Positions 51,688 through 61,609 are shown, counted from the first letter of the stretch. The stretch is DNA of 64,000 nucleotides from Phycisphaerae bacterium (GCA_016782885.1 JADHXQ010000001.1:1-64000), one strand, 5' to 3'. Notes: a model not told the origin generated them from the sequence alone. A program made the numbers and translations.

Positions 51688-51716
51688 TTGAATATTCCCG
51701 CAGTAATTGCTATTCT
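51688..51716 (+). promoter_or_regulatory. Putative promoter of the citrate-synthase-like gene
   Basis: TTGAAT (51688-51693), a 17-base spacer and TATTCT (51711-51716), 33 bases before the proposed TTG start. Confidence 0.4.
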
Positions 51717-51748
51717 GTCTTGTTGTTCAACCAAAAAGGACTCGCATT

Positions 51749-53068
51749 TTGACCGAAATTGCCAAGCACAAGCTTCAGAACGTGGACGAACCTAATCTCT
51801 ACCGCAAGGTGTTCCCGTATACGGAACTTCCGCAGGTGGTGTTCGAGGATTCGGCCCCTCCGATGGCGCCCGCCAAGGGAATATGGGTAACAGACACCAC
51901 TTTTCGCGACGGGCAGCAGGCTCGACCGCCCTATACCACTGAACAGATAGTCAACCTGTTCAAACTCGTACACAAACTCGATGGTGGATCAGGACTTATC
52001 CGCCAGAGCGAGTTCTTCATCTATTCGGATAAAGACCGTCATGCCGTAGAGCAATGCCAATCCCTGGGATACAAGTTCCCGGAAGTCACCGGATGGATCC
52101 GCGCGGTGAAATACGACTTTGAACTGGTAAAGGCGATGCAGTTGCCCGAAACGGGTATCCTGACCAGTTGCAGCGATTACCACATCTTCCTGAAACTCAA
52201 GAAGAATCGTAAGCAGGTGCTCCAGCAGTACCTTGACATTGTCCGCGCCGCGTTGGAGCAAAACATCCGCCCGCGATGCCACTTCGAGGACATAACCCGG
52301 GCCGACTTTTACGGATTTGTCGTACCGTTCGCCATCGAGTTGATGAAGCTGCGCCAGGAATCCGGTATCGATATCAAGATACGCCTGTGCGACACGATGG
52401 GATTCGGCGTACCGTGGGCCCAGGCGGCGCTGCCCAGGAGCGTCCCGAAACTCGTGCGAGGACTCATCGAAGAGGCCGGAGTACCGGGCAAGCTGCTGGA
52501 ATGGCACGGGCATAACGATTTCTACAAGTCCGTGGTGAATCCTGAGACCGCGTGGTTATACGGATGCGCCTCGTGCAACGCGAGCCTTCTGGGAATCGGC
52601 GAGCGAACGGGCAATACGCCGCTGGAAGCCATGGTAATCCAAGCCGCCCAACTCCGCGGTATGCACTCGAAGATCAAGTATCCCGTGATAACCGAGATCG
52701 CCGAGTACTTCCGCGATGAAATCGGGCACGAGATTCCCAGCAACCTGCCCCTGGTCGGGCGAGACTTCAACACAACCCGCGCGGGCATTCACGCCGACGG
52801 ACTGCTCAAGTGCGAAGAGATATACAGTTGTTTTGACACCCAGAACATCCTCCACCGACCCGTCGCGGTCGCTGTTACCGACAAGTCGGGAGCCGCGGGA
52901 ATCAAGCATTGGATCGATATCAACTACGGTTTGAACGTTCCAAAGGACGATGCACGCCTTCTGGCGATTCGCGATCGAGTTGAAGCCGAATACGAGATCG
53001 ATCGAACTACAGCAATAAGTGATTCCGAAATGCACGAGTGGTACGCCGAATCGTTCGACCGGGAGTAA
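51749..53068 (+). CDS. Homocitrate/isopropylmalate-synthase family protein, probable Re-citrate synthase
   Basis: 439 residues of the DRE-TIM metallolyase family. The motif reads WVTDTTFRDGQQARPP (catalytic R, D), with metal-binding HGHNDF near 250 and TRAGIHADG later. QARPPYTTEQIVNLF and LIRQSEFFIYSDKDRHAVE recall, from memory, the Re-face citrate synthase clade of clostridia and sulfate reducers, not LeuA. The C-terminal leucine-feedback domain of LeuA is absent. It would make citrate from oxaloacetate and acetyl-CoA. The start is TTG 51749 with AAAGGA 8 bases upstream; no ATG lies in a suitable place. Alternatives are homocitrate or isopropylmalate synthase. Confidence 0.72.
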   Translation: MTEIAKHKLQNVDEPNLYRKVFPYTELPQVVFEDSAPPMAPAKGIWVTDTTFRDGQQARPPYTTEQIVNLFKLVHKLDGGSGLIRQSEFFIYSDKDRHAVEQCQSLGYKFPEVTGWIRAVKYDFELVKAMQLPETGILTSCSDYHIFLKLKKNRKQVLQQYLDIVRAALEQNIRPRCHFEDITRADFYGFVVPFAIELMKLRQESGIDIKIRLCDTMGFGVPWAQAALPRSVPKLVRGLIEEAGVPGKLLEWHGHNDFYKSVVNPETAWLYGCASCNASLLGIGERTGNTPLEAMVIQAAQLRGMHSKIKYPVITEIAEYFRDEIGHEIPSNLPLVGRDFNTTRAGIHADGLLKCEEIYSCFDTQNILHRPVAVAVTDKSGAAGIKHWIDINYGLNVPKDDARLLAIRDRVEAEYEIDRTTAISDSEMHEWYAESFDRE

Positions 53069-53217
53069 TTCTCATCTACATAACGGACCGGTCAAAACCC
53101 CCCGGTCCGTGCCATATTTGCCGTCGCCTTGCGTTTGTATAATATAGAGTGCAGACTGTGCAACCGCGGTCCGATAGTTGCCGATAAGTAACAGCAGGCC
53201 CGTACAATGACAGCGAT

Positions 53218-56200
53218 ATGACCACACTCCCAAGATATTACGGCGTTGACCAGGTTATCCGGCGATTGCAGACCGTTCACGTTCGCCGCCACACCATTCG
53301 AATGATGACGTTCGTCGCCGGCGTTTTCTCGGTGGTGATGGCCTCGCTGGTTTTGACCACACTTGCAGGAGGCTACTGGTCGGACCAGCCTCCAACCGCA
53401 CTTCGCTGGGCACTGGGCCTCTTATGCCTGACGCTCTGGGCGGGCGCCCTGGGCGTCTTGGTGATACGTGGCGTGTTGTGGCGACAGACACCCGCACAGA
53501 CCGCTCGATTTGTCGAAGAAGCCGCTCCCTCCCTGCGGAACAACCTGATTAACTCGATTCTGCTTGCCCGCGACACCGATCAAGTCAGCCCTGAACTGGT
53601 TCAGCAGGCAATCAGCGAAACAGTCGCAGCGGCCGAAAATACCGACCTGTCCGAAAGCATATCGTATCGGCTGTTGCAGCGATGGGGGCTGGGGGCGATG
53701 CTTGCGGGTATGCTGGCGGGCTTGATGGTAATCCTGCAACCAGGCCCGTTTCAGCGAGGTCTTACCGCCGCTCTGATGCCCTGGAAATACGTGCCTCGCG
53801 TCAACGAGATCGGCGGGGTCACGATCTCGCCAGGTGACGCGACAATTCTCGCGGGCCAGCGCCTAGTTATAACGGCCGACATCCCCGCTCTGGACGATCG
53901 TGGAATGGACCAAACCAAACTCGCGTCGGCGCTTGCAAGACTCAAGCCTCGAGTAATCGTCGCCGGAAGAGAGACGCACCTGCTCATGCTCGGTGGAACA
54001 AGCGGAAAGTTCACCTGTGACCTGAACGCCATAATGAGTGATCTCGACTACGCCGTCGTTGTGGGAACAGATCGCTGGCCCGAAGACAAACCCTATTACA
54101 GCATCAAGGTGGCCAGAGACATCAAAGTCAAAAGTCACATCATGGTATACACTTTCCCCCCCTACACGCGTAGAGAGCCCCGGAAAGTCGCCGACAGCGG
54201 TGGGATCATAGAAGCCCCCATAGGCTCGACAGTCCGCATGACGGTAGTTCTGTCGAATCCCGTACCGGAAATATCACTCGATATCAAGGGCAAGGCTGCG
54301 ACCCGGATGCAACCGTCTGCTGACGGAAGAACATTCACCGCAACGTTGCCCGTGGACGCCGACGGCGGATATCGCATGTCATTGCGGGACGAACAAGACC
54401 GCACCATTCTCTATCTGCCCGATCCGGCTGCAAGCCAAGCCGACGCCCCCACGCCCGCCGCCGGGAAGATCATGGACGGTTACTATCCCATCCGGGCCAT
54501 TCCCGACGCACCTCCGAAGATCACGTTCCTCCTTCCGGGACGCGACCTGACAGTAGCCCCCGGAACCAAGGTGCGAATGAAGATCAAAGTCACCGACAAG
54601 TTCGGTCTGGAGAACATGACACTGTTCGTCGGGAAGTCTGACGGAAAAGTCGCCGGCGTGCTCTCTCGCGATCTCAAAGGCGTCCCGGACGAACTGATTG
54701 AATACGAGTACACCGTCGCGGCGAATCTCCCCGATGATGGAACGGTAGTGCTCGGATACAACGCGACGACCACCGATCAGCGGAAACTGCCCAAACTCAA
54801 ACTCGGACCCCAGACTTCATCCTCCAAGACATTCAAAATAACCGTACAGGACGCGACAAAACTCGCCGAACAAACCGCCAAACGATACCAGGAGTTACGT
54901 AAGAAACTCCTGGAAATACTCAGAATCCAACTCTCGCAACGTGTAAACACCGCCATCTGCAAGACCCAACACACCAGGCTCCCGAATATCAACAAGACGG
55001 GCAAGGAGATATTCATCGGACAAAAGGCGGTGCGAGACGGTATGCTCTGGCTGCTGACAAAGCACAAATTCGACCAGGACATGCTCGCGATCCAGCAGGA
55101 AATCGCTCGCCTGTTCACAAACGAAGCCAAGACCGCAATCGACCAGGCCCAGATACTCGTCACTCTCGGCGCTATGGGCCAGCGAAACAAGGCGTGCGAC
55201 GATCTGGCGGGCTCACAAAACAGGATAATCGAGGCCATCCAGTCAATGCTGGCGATAATGCCCGAACTGGTCGGTAAGAAAGAGAAAAAAGCCACCTCCG
55301 CCAACGACCTTCCGCCCGACGTGCAGGCAAAACTCGCGGAACTCAAGACCAAACTCGAACAGTTCGCCGAAGGCCAGAAAAAGGTAATAGAAGCGGCCAA
55401 GCGACTGACAAAGGCGCCTGTTGATACTTTCCAGGGAGAAGACGAAAAAATTCTCAACGATCTCAAAACCGCCGAAGATAACTGGGAAAAGTTCATCAAT
55501 GAAGCACTGGCAGACTTCTCCAAACTGGCTGAGCAGGACTTCTCGAACCCCGCCATGCTCAAAGAACTGCTGTCGGTCAAGTGCGACGTGACGATGGCCA
55601 AGGACGCCCTGTCCAAGAAGGCCGCCGAAATCGCCGTCGCCGCCGCGGGCTCGGCGAAAACCAAGGCCGAAAAGGAAATGGACAACCTCGAGAAGTGGCT
55701 GCCCGACAAACCTGACCGGGAAAAGTGGTCCATGGAGGCCCCCGCCGGCGGGCAGGAGAACATCGAAATGCCCGATCTGCCCGACGAACTGGAAGACCTC
55801 GTCGGCGACCTGCTGGAAGAAGAGGAAGACCTTTTCGAGGAGATGGCCGACGTATCGGCCAAAGCCACCGACAGCGGCGAAAAAGGCCTCGGTTGGGACG
55901 CACTGGACGGACCGATATCCAGCATGGCCGCAAAGGGAGTAACGGGCAACCAGCTCCCCAATCCCTCTGAGATATCCGGGCGATCGGGCGAAGGCAGGCA
56001 GGGGAAGTCTACCGGCGAATTCGTCGAGGACAAAGCAGTCGGTAAGGGTGGGCGACGCACACCGACGCGTCTGACGCCGGAACCTTTCTCGAAGGGAGAA
56101 GTCGATGACAAGGGTTCCGAGGCCGAGGGCGGTTCGACCGGTGGCGGAAAGATTTCAGGCAGCGGCGCCGAGGGGCTCGAAGGGCCCCTGCCGCCGGAAG

Positions 56201-56580
56201 TCAAGAAAGACCTCAAACGCCTGTCCGGAAAACAGGCAGCCCTGATAAACAAGGCCGAGCAGATTCGAGCACAGTTCAAGGTGACCGATCATTCAAACCT
56301 GCGGCTCTTCCAGGCAATCACCCTCATGAATCGCGTCAAGGACGATCTGGACAAGTTCCGCTACCACAATGCTCTGAGGGCCCGCAAGGAAGTGGTCGGA
56401 GCACTACAGGACACCGCAATGCTGCTGTCGGGCGACGTGGACGTTCAGGCCGACGCCACCTCCTCGATGCCGAAATACATCCGCGACGACATCGCTGATG
56501 CAATGAACGGTACGCTGCCTGAAGAATTCCGAGAAGTACTCAAGCAGTACTATCACAGACTTAACCAGGAAGGCAAGTAA
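53218..56580 (+). CDS. Large DUF4175-like membrane protein
   Basis: 1120 residues. Two membrane segments lie near residues 30-75 (MTFVAGVFSVVMASLVLTTLAGG; LGLLCLTLWAGALGVLVI), with a third near 160. Three to four beta-sandwich-like extracytoplasmic segments (190-540) follow, then long charged helices with coiled-coil character (550-860) and an acidic, glycine-rich low-complexity stretch (860-1000). The end is helical again. The order fits DUF4175-like proteins of planctomycetes, usually encoded with MoxR ATPase, DUF58 and von Willebrand proteins. None of those is here. The function is unknown. TATAAT lies at 53138-53143 upstream. Confidence 0.6.
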   Translation: MTTLPRYYGVDQVIRRLQTVHVRRHTIRMMTFVAGVFSVVMASLVLTTLAGGYWSDQPPTALRWALGLLCLTLWAGALGVLVIRGVLWRQTPAQTARFVEEAAPSLRNNLINSILLARDTDQVSPELVQQAISETVAAAENTDLSESISYRLLQRWGLGAMLAGMLAGLMVILQPGPFQRGLTAALMPWKYVPRVNEIGGVTISPGDATILAGQRLVITADIPALDDRGMDQTKLASALARLKPRVIVAGRETHLLMLGGTSGKFTCDLNAIMSDLDYAVVVGTDRWPEDKPYYSIKVARDIKVKSHIMVYTFPPYTRREPRKVADSGGIIEAPIGSTVRMTVVLSNPVPEISLDIKGKAATRMQPSADGRTFTATLPVDADGGYRMSLRDEQDRTILYLPDPAASQADAPTPAAGKIMDGYYPIRAIPDAPPKITFLLPGRDLTVAPGTKVRMKIKVTDKFGLENMTLFVGKSDGKVAGVLSRDLKGVPDELIEYEYTVAANLPDDGTVVLGYNATTTDQRKLPKLKLGPQTSSSKTFKITVQDATKLAEQTAKRYQELRKKLLEILRIQLSQRVNTAICKTQHTRLPNINKTGKEIFIGQKAVRDGMLWLLTKHKFDQDMLAIQQEIARLFTNEAKTAIDQAQILVTLGAMGQRNKACDDLAGSQNRIIEAIQSMLAIMPELVGKKEKKATSANDLPPDVQAKLAELKTKLEQFAEGQKKVIEAAKRLTKAPVDTFQGEDEKILNDLKTAEDNWEKFINEALADFSKLAEQDFSNPAMLKELLSVKCDVTMAKDALSKKAAEIAVAAAGSAKTKAEKEMDNLEKWLPDKPDREKWSMEAPAGGQENIEMPDLPDELEDLVGDLLEEEEDLFEEMADVSAKATDSGEKGLGWDALDGPISSMAAKGVTGNQLPNPSEISGRSGEGRQGKSTGEFVEDKAVGKGGRRTPTRLTPEPFSKGEVDDKGSEAEGGSTGGGKISGSGAEGLEGPLPPEVKKDLKRLSGKQAALINKAEQIRAQFKVTDHSNLRLFQAITLMNRVKDDLDKFRYHNALRARKEVVGALQDTAMLLSGDVDVQADATSSMPKYIRDDIADAMNGTLPEEFREVLKQYYHRLNQEGK

Positions 56581-56675
56581 ACGTGCAATCAGGCTCCGTC
56601 TGGGCACACGACACCATTGGCGCCGAATTGCCCTGATACGCCCGGCCGGTCAACTTCATGAGATAGTATCGCGGC

Positions 56676-57119
56676 ATGACGCTTTTTACCCGAAAGACAC
56701 CATGGTACTCAGGCGGTCTGGCATTCGAATGTCAGGGGTGCGGTGGTTGCTGTGCCGGACCGCAGGAGGGCTATGTGTGGGTGACTCAAGACGAAGTTGA
56801 AGCTATCGCCGCACACCTGAGGATCACTCCCGGGGAAATGATGGACAAGTATGTCCGCCGGGTCGGCAGGCGGATGAGCCTCAAGGAAGTAAAGCCGACC
56901 ATGGACTGTATTTTCCTGGAAACCGACAATGACGGACAGAGGGCATGCAGAATATACAGCTTCCGCCCCACGCAGTGTCGAACCTGGCCGTTCTGGAAGT
57001 CCAACCTCGTGAACTCCGACAACTGGGCGATGGCGGGAATTCGGTGTGTCGGAATTAACCGGGGCAAGCTGTATAACCTCGAAGAGATCGAGACCCGCCG
57101 CAATGCCACCCGAGAATAA
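56676..57119 (+). CDS. YkgJ-family cysteine-cluster protein
   Basis: 147 residues. The start FECQGCGGCCAGPQEGYVWV carries the CxxCxxCC cluster, followed by CIFL, ACRIYSFRPTQCRTWPFW and a final IRCVGI: the zinc/iron-chelating domain (UPF0153/YkgJ) layout. The biochemical role is poorly known; members bind Fe-S or zinc. It overlaps the next cysteine-rich gene by 17 bases, so the two are likely made together. Confidence 0.85.
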   Translation: MTLFTRKTPWYSGGLAFECQGCGGCCAGPQEGYVWVTQDEVEAIAAHLRITPGEMMDKYVRRVGRRMSLKEVKPTMDCIFLETDNDGQRACRIYSFRPTQCRTWPFWKSNLVNSDNWAMAGIRCVGINRGKLYNLEEIETRRNATRE

Positions 57120-57606
57120 TCTCCAACCCACCAACGCCCGCGGACTGGCGCAAGCGGTCATGCAATGCCGGCGGAACAATTCGTTCTTGCGGGCAATACT
57201 CGATGTTTACGAAGACCTCGATCGGGCAACCGGAGGAGACAAAAATAAAAAGCTCTGTTTGGGCGGTGGGGCCTGCTGCAGATTCGATCTGTTTGACCAC
57301 CGCCTGTATGCGACTCTCGGAGAACTCGCCGTGCTGAAGCGAGCCCGAATGGTCGATCCTTCACGTACGGCGCGCAATCGATGCCCATACCAGCAGGGTC
57401 CGAAATGTCTGGCCCGACTGAATCGCCCGCTGGGATGCCGAGTCTTCTTCTGCCGCGAAACCCGCGAAAAATCCGATATAAATAACAATGGCGTTTACGA
57501 AACGTTTCACCGGCGAATTTGCGACTTGCACGCGAGACACAATATTCCTTATGCATACATCGAGTTGATTTCGGGTTTGAAGATATTACACGAGTTTTGC
57601 CGTTGA
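57103..57606 (+). CDS. Second cysteine-cluster protein (YkgJ-like)
   Basis: 167 residues from ATG 57103. The cluster LCLGGGACCRFDLFDHRLYAT, then CPYQQGPKCLARLNRPLGCRVFFC and a final cysteine near the end resembles the YkgJ metal site with altered spacing. The overlap with the upstream YkgJ gene suggests a functional pair. The start inside the upstream gene is inferred because an earlier in-frame codon would overlap more deeply. Confidence 0.65.
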   Translation: MPPENNLQPTNARGLAQAVMQCRRNNSFLRAILDVYEDLDRATGGDKNKKLCLGGGACCRFDLFDHRLYATLGELAVLKRARMVDPSRTARNRCPYQQGPKCLARLNRPLGCRVFFCRETREKSDINNNGVYETFHRRICDLHARHNIPYAYIELISGLKILHEFCR

Positions 57607-57698
57607 CACCGCCTCGGAAAGGTTTTATTATTCTGCGAGAGTGCAGACCGCGATGGAGCGGGTCTTCACTGACCGTGTACTCATTGAGGTTAATGGAC

Positions 57699-57920
57699 AT
57701 GAATAAGCATTGCATTCTACTGGTGCTTGTATTGTTGGCGATGGTGTTTGTCTCCGGGTGTCTCGGGCCCAATACGGGCGAAACGGGTCAAGAACGGTCC
57801 TGGCGGATCACCCAGGGTTGGAAACTGGACCGGCGCATGCTCGCCGACGACTGGGATTACATCATGCTGATAAACAAGAACTCCACGTTGTCGCAGTGGC
57901 ATCAACGTATGGGTTACTGA
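57699..57920 (+). CDS. Small lipoprotein of unknown function
   Basis: 73 residues. The signal MNKHCILLVLVLLAMVFVSGC has lipobox VSGC. The mature part is about 52 residues with WRITQGWKLDRRMLADDWDY, rich in aromatic and charged residues. ATG 57699 has GAGGT at 8 bases; ATG 57693 is alternative. No known family was recognised. Confidence 0.7.
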   Translation: MNKHCILLVLVLLAMVFVSGCLGPNTGETGQERSWRITQGWKLDRRMLADDWDYIMLINKNSTLSQWHQRMGY

Positions 57921-58068
57921 TCTGATCCGCCCTGCCTGATTGTTCCAAGACCCTCCGACACGCCGCCAGAAGCGCCGCGTCGGCGGGTTTTGTTGTCTGG
58001 TCCCTCAAACCTGAAACCGCTCGAAAACCCGCGGCGGCCTCAAAGACAGAAGTATCGGAGCGACAGTC

Positions 58069-58584
58069 ATGAGCAAAGCAAACCGACTGGCCGTTTTCCC
58101 AGGTACGTTTGACCCGATCACTAACGGTCACCTCGATGTTATCAAACGAGGCATGCGACTCTTTGACGAGTTGGTGGTGGCTGTCGGTAATAATCCGGAA
58201 AAGGCCGCCATGCTGGACGCCAAAACGCGGGTGGAGGTCGTCAGGCAATCTACGGTCGACATTCCCGGCGTGCGAGTCGAGATGTTCTCGGGGCTCACCA
58301 TCGACTTCGCCGCAAGCGTCTCGGCCACGGTGATACTGCGTGGTATTCGCGACTCGAGCGACCTCCACTTCGAGTACGATGTGGCATTGACTAATCGCGT
58401 GGTAGCTGGAATTGAAACGGTCTTTATAATCCCCAGCACCGAGCACGCCTTCACTTCATCGAGCCTGATCAAGCAGATTGCAAGAATGGGTGGCGACGTT
58501 TCTGCAATGGTGCCGCCCGCGGCCCTGCCTCACTTGAAAGCATGCTGCAATGCGCCCGGACCGGACAACACCCTGAACGAATGA
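58069..58584 (+). CDS. coaD: Phosphopantetheine adenylyltransferase
   Basis: 171 residues of the nucleotidyltransferase fold. AVFPGTFDPITNGHLDVIKRG contains the T/HxGH motif (H21). VVAVGNNPEK, ILRGIRDSSDLHFEYDVAL and the C-terminal TSSSLIKQIARMGG follow. It adenylylates 4'-phosphopantetheine to dephospho-CoA. It is convergent with nadD, another member of the same fold. Confidence 0.95.
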   Translation: MSKANRLAVFPGTFDPITNGHLDVIKRGMRLFDELVVAVGNNPEKAAMLDAKTRVEVVRQSTVDIPGVRVEMFSGLTIDFAASVSATVILRGIRDSSDLHFEYDVALTNRVVAGIETVFIIPSTEHAFTSSSLIKQIARMGGDVSAMVPPAALPHLKACCNAPGPDNTLNE

Positions 58585-58917
58585 GCCTACACGGCAAACG
58601 GATCAACAGCCGGCACGGCAAACGGATCAAAAGCCAACAGCTAACAAGAAACGTCCGAATTTCAAGTAACGGACAACGGCAACGATACCTGCCATTGTCG
58701 TCGCCGTAGCCGCTCAACGTGCGCAAAAAACAAGGCGCCAGGAGAGGGGGGCCTGGCGCCTCAAACTCGGTCAAGAGGGAATATGACCGAGGAGCCTCAT
58801 AGTTACCAAACATTATAATAAGCGATTACCTACCAATATGTCAAGCAAAGAATATTTTTTTCTGACCATTCCCACACCGCCCAATTGCAAGTCCACAACA
58901 ACTGAAGATAACAAAAC
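58585..58917. other. Intergenic region with a 22-bp direct repeat and a terminator
   Basis: CACGGCAAACGGATCAACAGCC (22 bases; copies at 58590-58611 and 58614-58635, 21 of 22 identical) follows the coaD stop. The minus-strand terminator at 58725-58761 ends nadD. Nothing coding is seen. Confidence 0.6.
58725..58761 (-). terminator. Rho-independent terminator of nadD
   Basis: Minus strand: AGGCGCCAGG (58761-58752), a 9-base loop, CCTGGCGCCT (58742-58733), then TGTTTTTT (to 58725). About 160 bases after the nadD stop. Confidence 0.75.
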
Positions 58918-59589
58918 TTACCGGTCGCCATCCGCACCCCCGCCGCAAACCGGGCCGCTCGATCCGTCGCGGAGGTACAAACCTCGCGATCTGATGTACT
59001 CCTCGACCGCATCGGGCACCATATACCGGACCGGTAATCCCGCGGACAGACGCTCTCGAATTGCTGAAGATGAAATATCGATCAGAGGTGTTGTACATAT
59101 CCCAACTATCAAATCTGCCGCCAGACGCTTGCCAAAACGCTCAACCAGTAGAGCGGATATCGCCCCCATCTTCTCATGCCACGGGGGACGGGCCGCTATC
59201 ACGAACCGCGCCAGTTTCACAACGTCGTCCGCCCTGTACCAATCAGGCAGATCCGCCAGCATGTCAGCGCCTACCACCAGGTCGATCGGCCTGTCATCAC
59301 CGCAAGCCTCCCGAATCTCCAGCAACGTATCAAATGTGTAGCTGGGGGCTGCACGCTGGAGTTCAGTTTGCGATACTTCAAATAAATCGTCGCCCTTAAC
59401 GGCAAGGTTCAACATTTCCAGTCTGTCGGTGTCCGGCGCGGCGGCCGGGCCTTTGTGAGGCCCCCTGCCTGATGGAACAAGCGTAACACGTCGATATCCA
59501 CGCTCCTCGGCCACTGCCCGCGCAGCAATCAGGTGCCCGTTATGCACCGGGTCAAACGTTCCGCCAAACAGTACGATCCGTTCAGTCAT
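58918..59589 (-). CDS. nadD: Nicotinate-nucleotide adenylyltransferase
   Basis: 223 residues. IVLFGGTFDPVHNGHL holds the nucleotidyl-transfer histidines H16 and H19. VPSGRGPHKG, DLVVGADMLADLPDWYRAD and the C-terminal IDISSSAIRERLSAG are NadD-typical. It makes deamido-NAD from NaMN and ATP. Two adjacent ATG codons (59592 and 59589) are possible. The longer open frame beyond runs into the divergent pckG region and is not used. Confidence 0.93.
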   Translation of the reverse strand: MTERIVLFGGTFDPVHNGHLIAARAVAEERGYRRVTLVPSGRGPHKGPAAAPDTDRLEMLNLAVKGDDLFEVSQTELQRAAPSYTFDTLLEIREACGDDRPIDLVVGADMLADLPDWYRADDVVKLARFVIAARPPWHEKMGAISALLVERFGKRLAADLIVGICTTPLIDISSSAIRERLSAGLPVRYMVPDAVEEYIRSRGLYLRDGSSGPVCGGGADGDR

Positions 59590-59621
59590 CATGGTTTTCC
59601 GGGCGAGTTCGACACATCGTC

Positions 59622-59650
59622 TTGACTCCAAGCCCGCTTTATTGTATAAG
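59622..59650 (+). promoter_or_regulatory. Putative promoter of pckG
   Basis: TTGACT (59622-59627), a 17-base spacer and TATAAG (59645-59650), about 110 bases before the ATG. Confidence 0.45.
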
Positions 59651-59761
59651 TTTTGGCCCCCAATAGCGAACTCTTGTGTGTCCGACTCCCGGTCACCGAG
59701 ACTCGCCATGACAAACGCTACCGCACGGGCGAATCCCTGCGAAAGCAAGAATGGAAGACCA

Positions 59762-61609
59762 ATGGAACAGAAGCACGCTGACATACTGACGGGTACAATC
59801 GACGCCGAGTCGCTGGCAAAGCTTGAGGCTCTGGACAACGACAAGGCAAACGCCTTTATCGCCGACGCCGTGGCGTTGTGCAAACCGCGGACGGTGGTGG
59901 TCTGCAATGACGATCCGGGCGACATCGCGATGATCCGCCAGGCAGCCATCGACAACTGCGAAGAGAAGCCCCTGGCGATGGAAGGGCACACCCTCCATTT
60001 CGACGGGCCCGGCGACCAGGCACGCGACAAGAAGGTCACCAAATACCTCGTGCCCGAAGGCGAGCACCTCGACGAAAAACTAAACTGCACCGATCGCGAA
60101 GCCGGACTGGCCGAGTTGCGCGAAATATTCGACGGCTCCATGGCCAGCAGGACGATGTACGTCCGCTTCTTCTGCCTCGGTCCGGTCGACTCGCAGTTCA
60201 GCATCTCCTGCCTGCAGCTTACCGATTCGGCTTACGTCGCCCACAGCGAAGACATGCTCTATCGCGCCGGTTATGAGCAGTTCAAGCGACTCGGACCCGA
60301 CGGCGAGTTCTTCCGCTACCTGCATACCGCCGGGCGCATGGAAAACAACGTTTCGGTCGACGTCGACAAGCGCCGCATCTACATGGACCACACGCAGAAC
60401 ACCGTATACAGCACCAACACGCAGTACGCCGGCAACACTGTGGGCCTCAAGAAGCTCTCGCTGCGTCTGGCGATCCGCAAAGCCGACCGCGAAGGATGGC
60501 TGGCAGAGCACATGTTCATCATGGGCGTCAACGGACCGTCCGACCGCGTGACCTACATCGCCGGGGCATTCCCCAGCGCCTGCGGAAAGACCTCCACGGC
60601 GATGCTGCCGGGCGAGACCATCGTCGGCGACGATCTGGCGTACTTCAAGGCTATCGACGGAAAAGCCATCGCAGTCAACGTCGAAGCCGGAATTTTCGGC
60701 ATTATCGCCGACGTGAACGCCGAAGACGACCCGGTCATCTTCGACGTCCTGACCAGCCCGGGCGAAGTTATTTTTGGTAACGTCCTGGTAAAAGACGGCG
60801 TCCCGTACTGGATGGGCATGGGCGCCGACCTGCCCGCTGACGGAGTTAACTACCAGGGTCAGTGGACCTCGGACATGACCGACGTGAACCCCTCGCACAA
60901 GAACGCCCGCTACACCGTGCGAATCAACTCGCTGGCCAACGCCGACGTCAAAGCCGACGACGCCGACGGAGTCGAACTCGGCGCGATCGTTTACGGCGGA
61001 CGCGATTCAGACATCTCCGTACCGGTCCAGCAGAGCTACGACTGGGCACACGGAATAATGATCGGCGCGTCGCTGGAATCGGAAACCACCGCAGCCACCC
61101 TCGGCGCCGAGGGCGTACGAACGTTCAATCCGATGAGCAACATGGACTTCCTGTCCATGCCGCTGAGCCGGTACATAGGCAACAATCTCGACTTCGCCAA
61201 GAAGCTCGACGCCGAGCCGATGATCTTCGGCGTGAACTACTTCCTGAAGAAGGATGGCAAGTTCCTCAACGGTAAGCTCGACAAGGGCATCTGGGTCAAG
61301 TGGATCGAGCTTCGGATCCACGGCGAGGCGGACGCAATTCCCGCGCCCACCGGACTGATACCAAAATATGAAGACCTCGCCGATCTCTTCAGGCGGTATC
61401 GAGATTTCGAGTACACCCGGGAGATGTATGTCGAACAGTTTACGATCCGAATCCCCGAGAACATCGCCAAGCTTGACCGTATCGGAGCGATCTACGCAGA
61501 TACGCCCGACACGCCGCAGGCGTTGACCGATGCAATGGACGCACAGCGCAAACGACTGACGGACCTCCAGGCCGCCAAGGGCGACTACGTATCACCGCTG
61601 GACTTGTAG
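59762..61609 (+). CDS. pckG: Phosphoenolpyruvate carboxykinase (GTP)
   Basis: 615 residues, GTP-type PEPCK. The P-loop with its catalytic cysteine is FPSACGKTSTAM (C274). The second metal/nucleotide motif is VGDDLAYF. ARYTVRINSL and FNPMSNMDFLS complete the core. It interconverts oxaloacetate and PEP with GTP. In anaerobes it can run either way, in gluconeogenesis or PEP carboxylation. The start at 59762 follows GGAAG. It ends at a strong bidirectional terminator. Confidence 0.95.
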   Translation: MEQKHADILTGTIDAESLAKLEALDNDKANAFIADAVALCKPRTVVVCNDDPGDIAMIRQAAIDNCEEKPLAMEGHTLHFDGPGDQARDKKVTKYLVPEGEHLDEKLNCTDREAGLAELREIFDGSMASRTMYVRFFCLGPVDSQFSISCLQLTDSAYVAHSEDMLYRAGYEQFKRLGPDGEFFRYLHTAGRMENNVSVDVDKRRIYMDHTQNTVYSTNTQYAGNTVGLKKLSLRLAIRKADREGWLAEHMFIMGVNGPSDRVTYIAGAFPSACGKTSTAMLPGETIVGDDLAYFKAIDGKAIAVNVEAGIFGIIADVNAEDDPVIFDVLTSPGEVIFGNVLVKDGVPYWMGMGADLPADGVNYQGQWTSDMTDVNPSHKNARYTVRINSLANADVKADDADGVELGAIVYGGRDSDISVPVQQSYDWAHGIMIGASLESETTAATLGAEGVRTFNPMSNMDFLSMPLSRYIGNNLDFAKKLDAEPMIFGVNYFLKKDGKFLNGKLDKGIWVKWIELRIHGEADAIPAPTGLIPKYEDLADLFRRYRDFEYTREMYVEQFTIRIPENIAKLDRIGAIYADTPDTPQALTDAMDAQRKRLTDLQAAKGDYVSPLDL

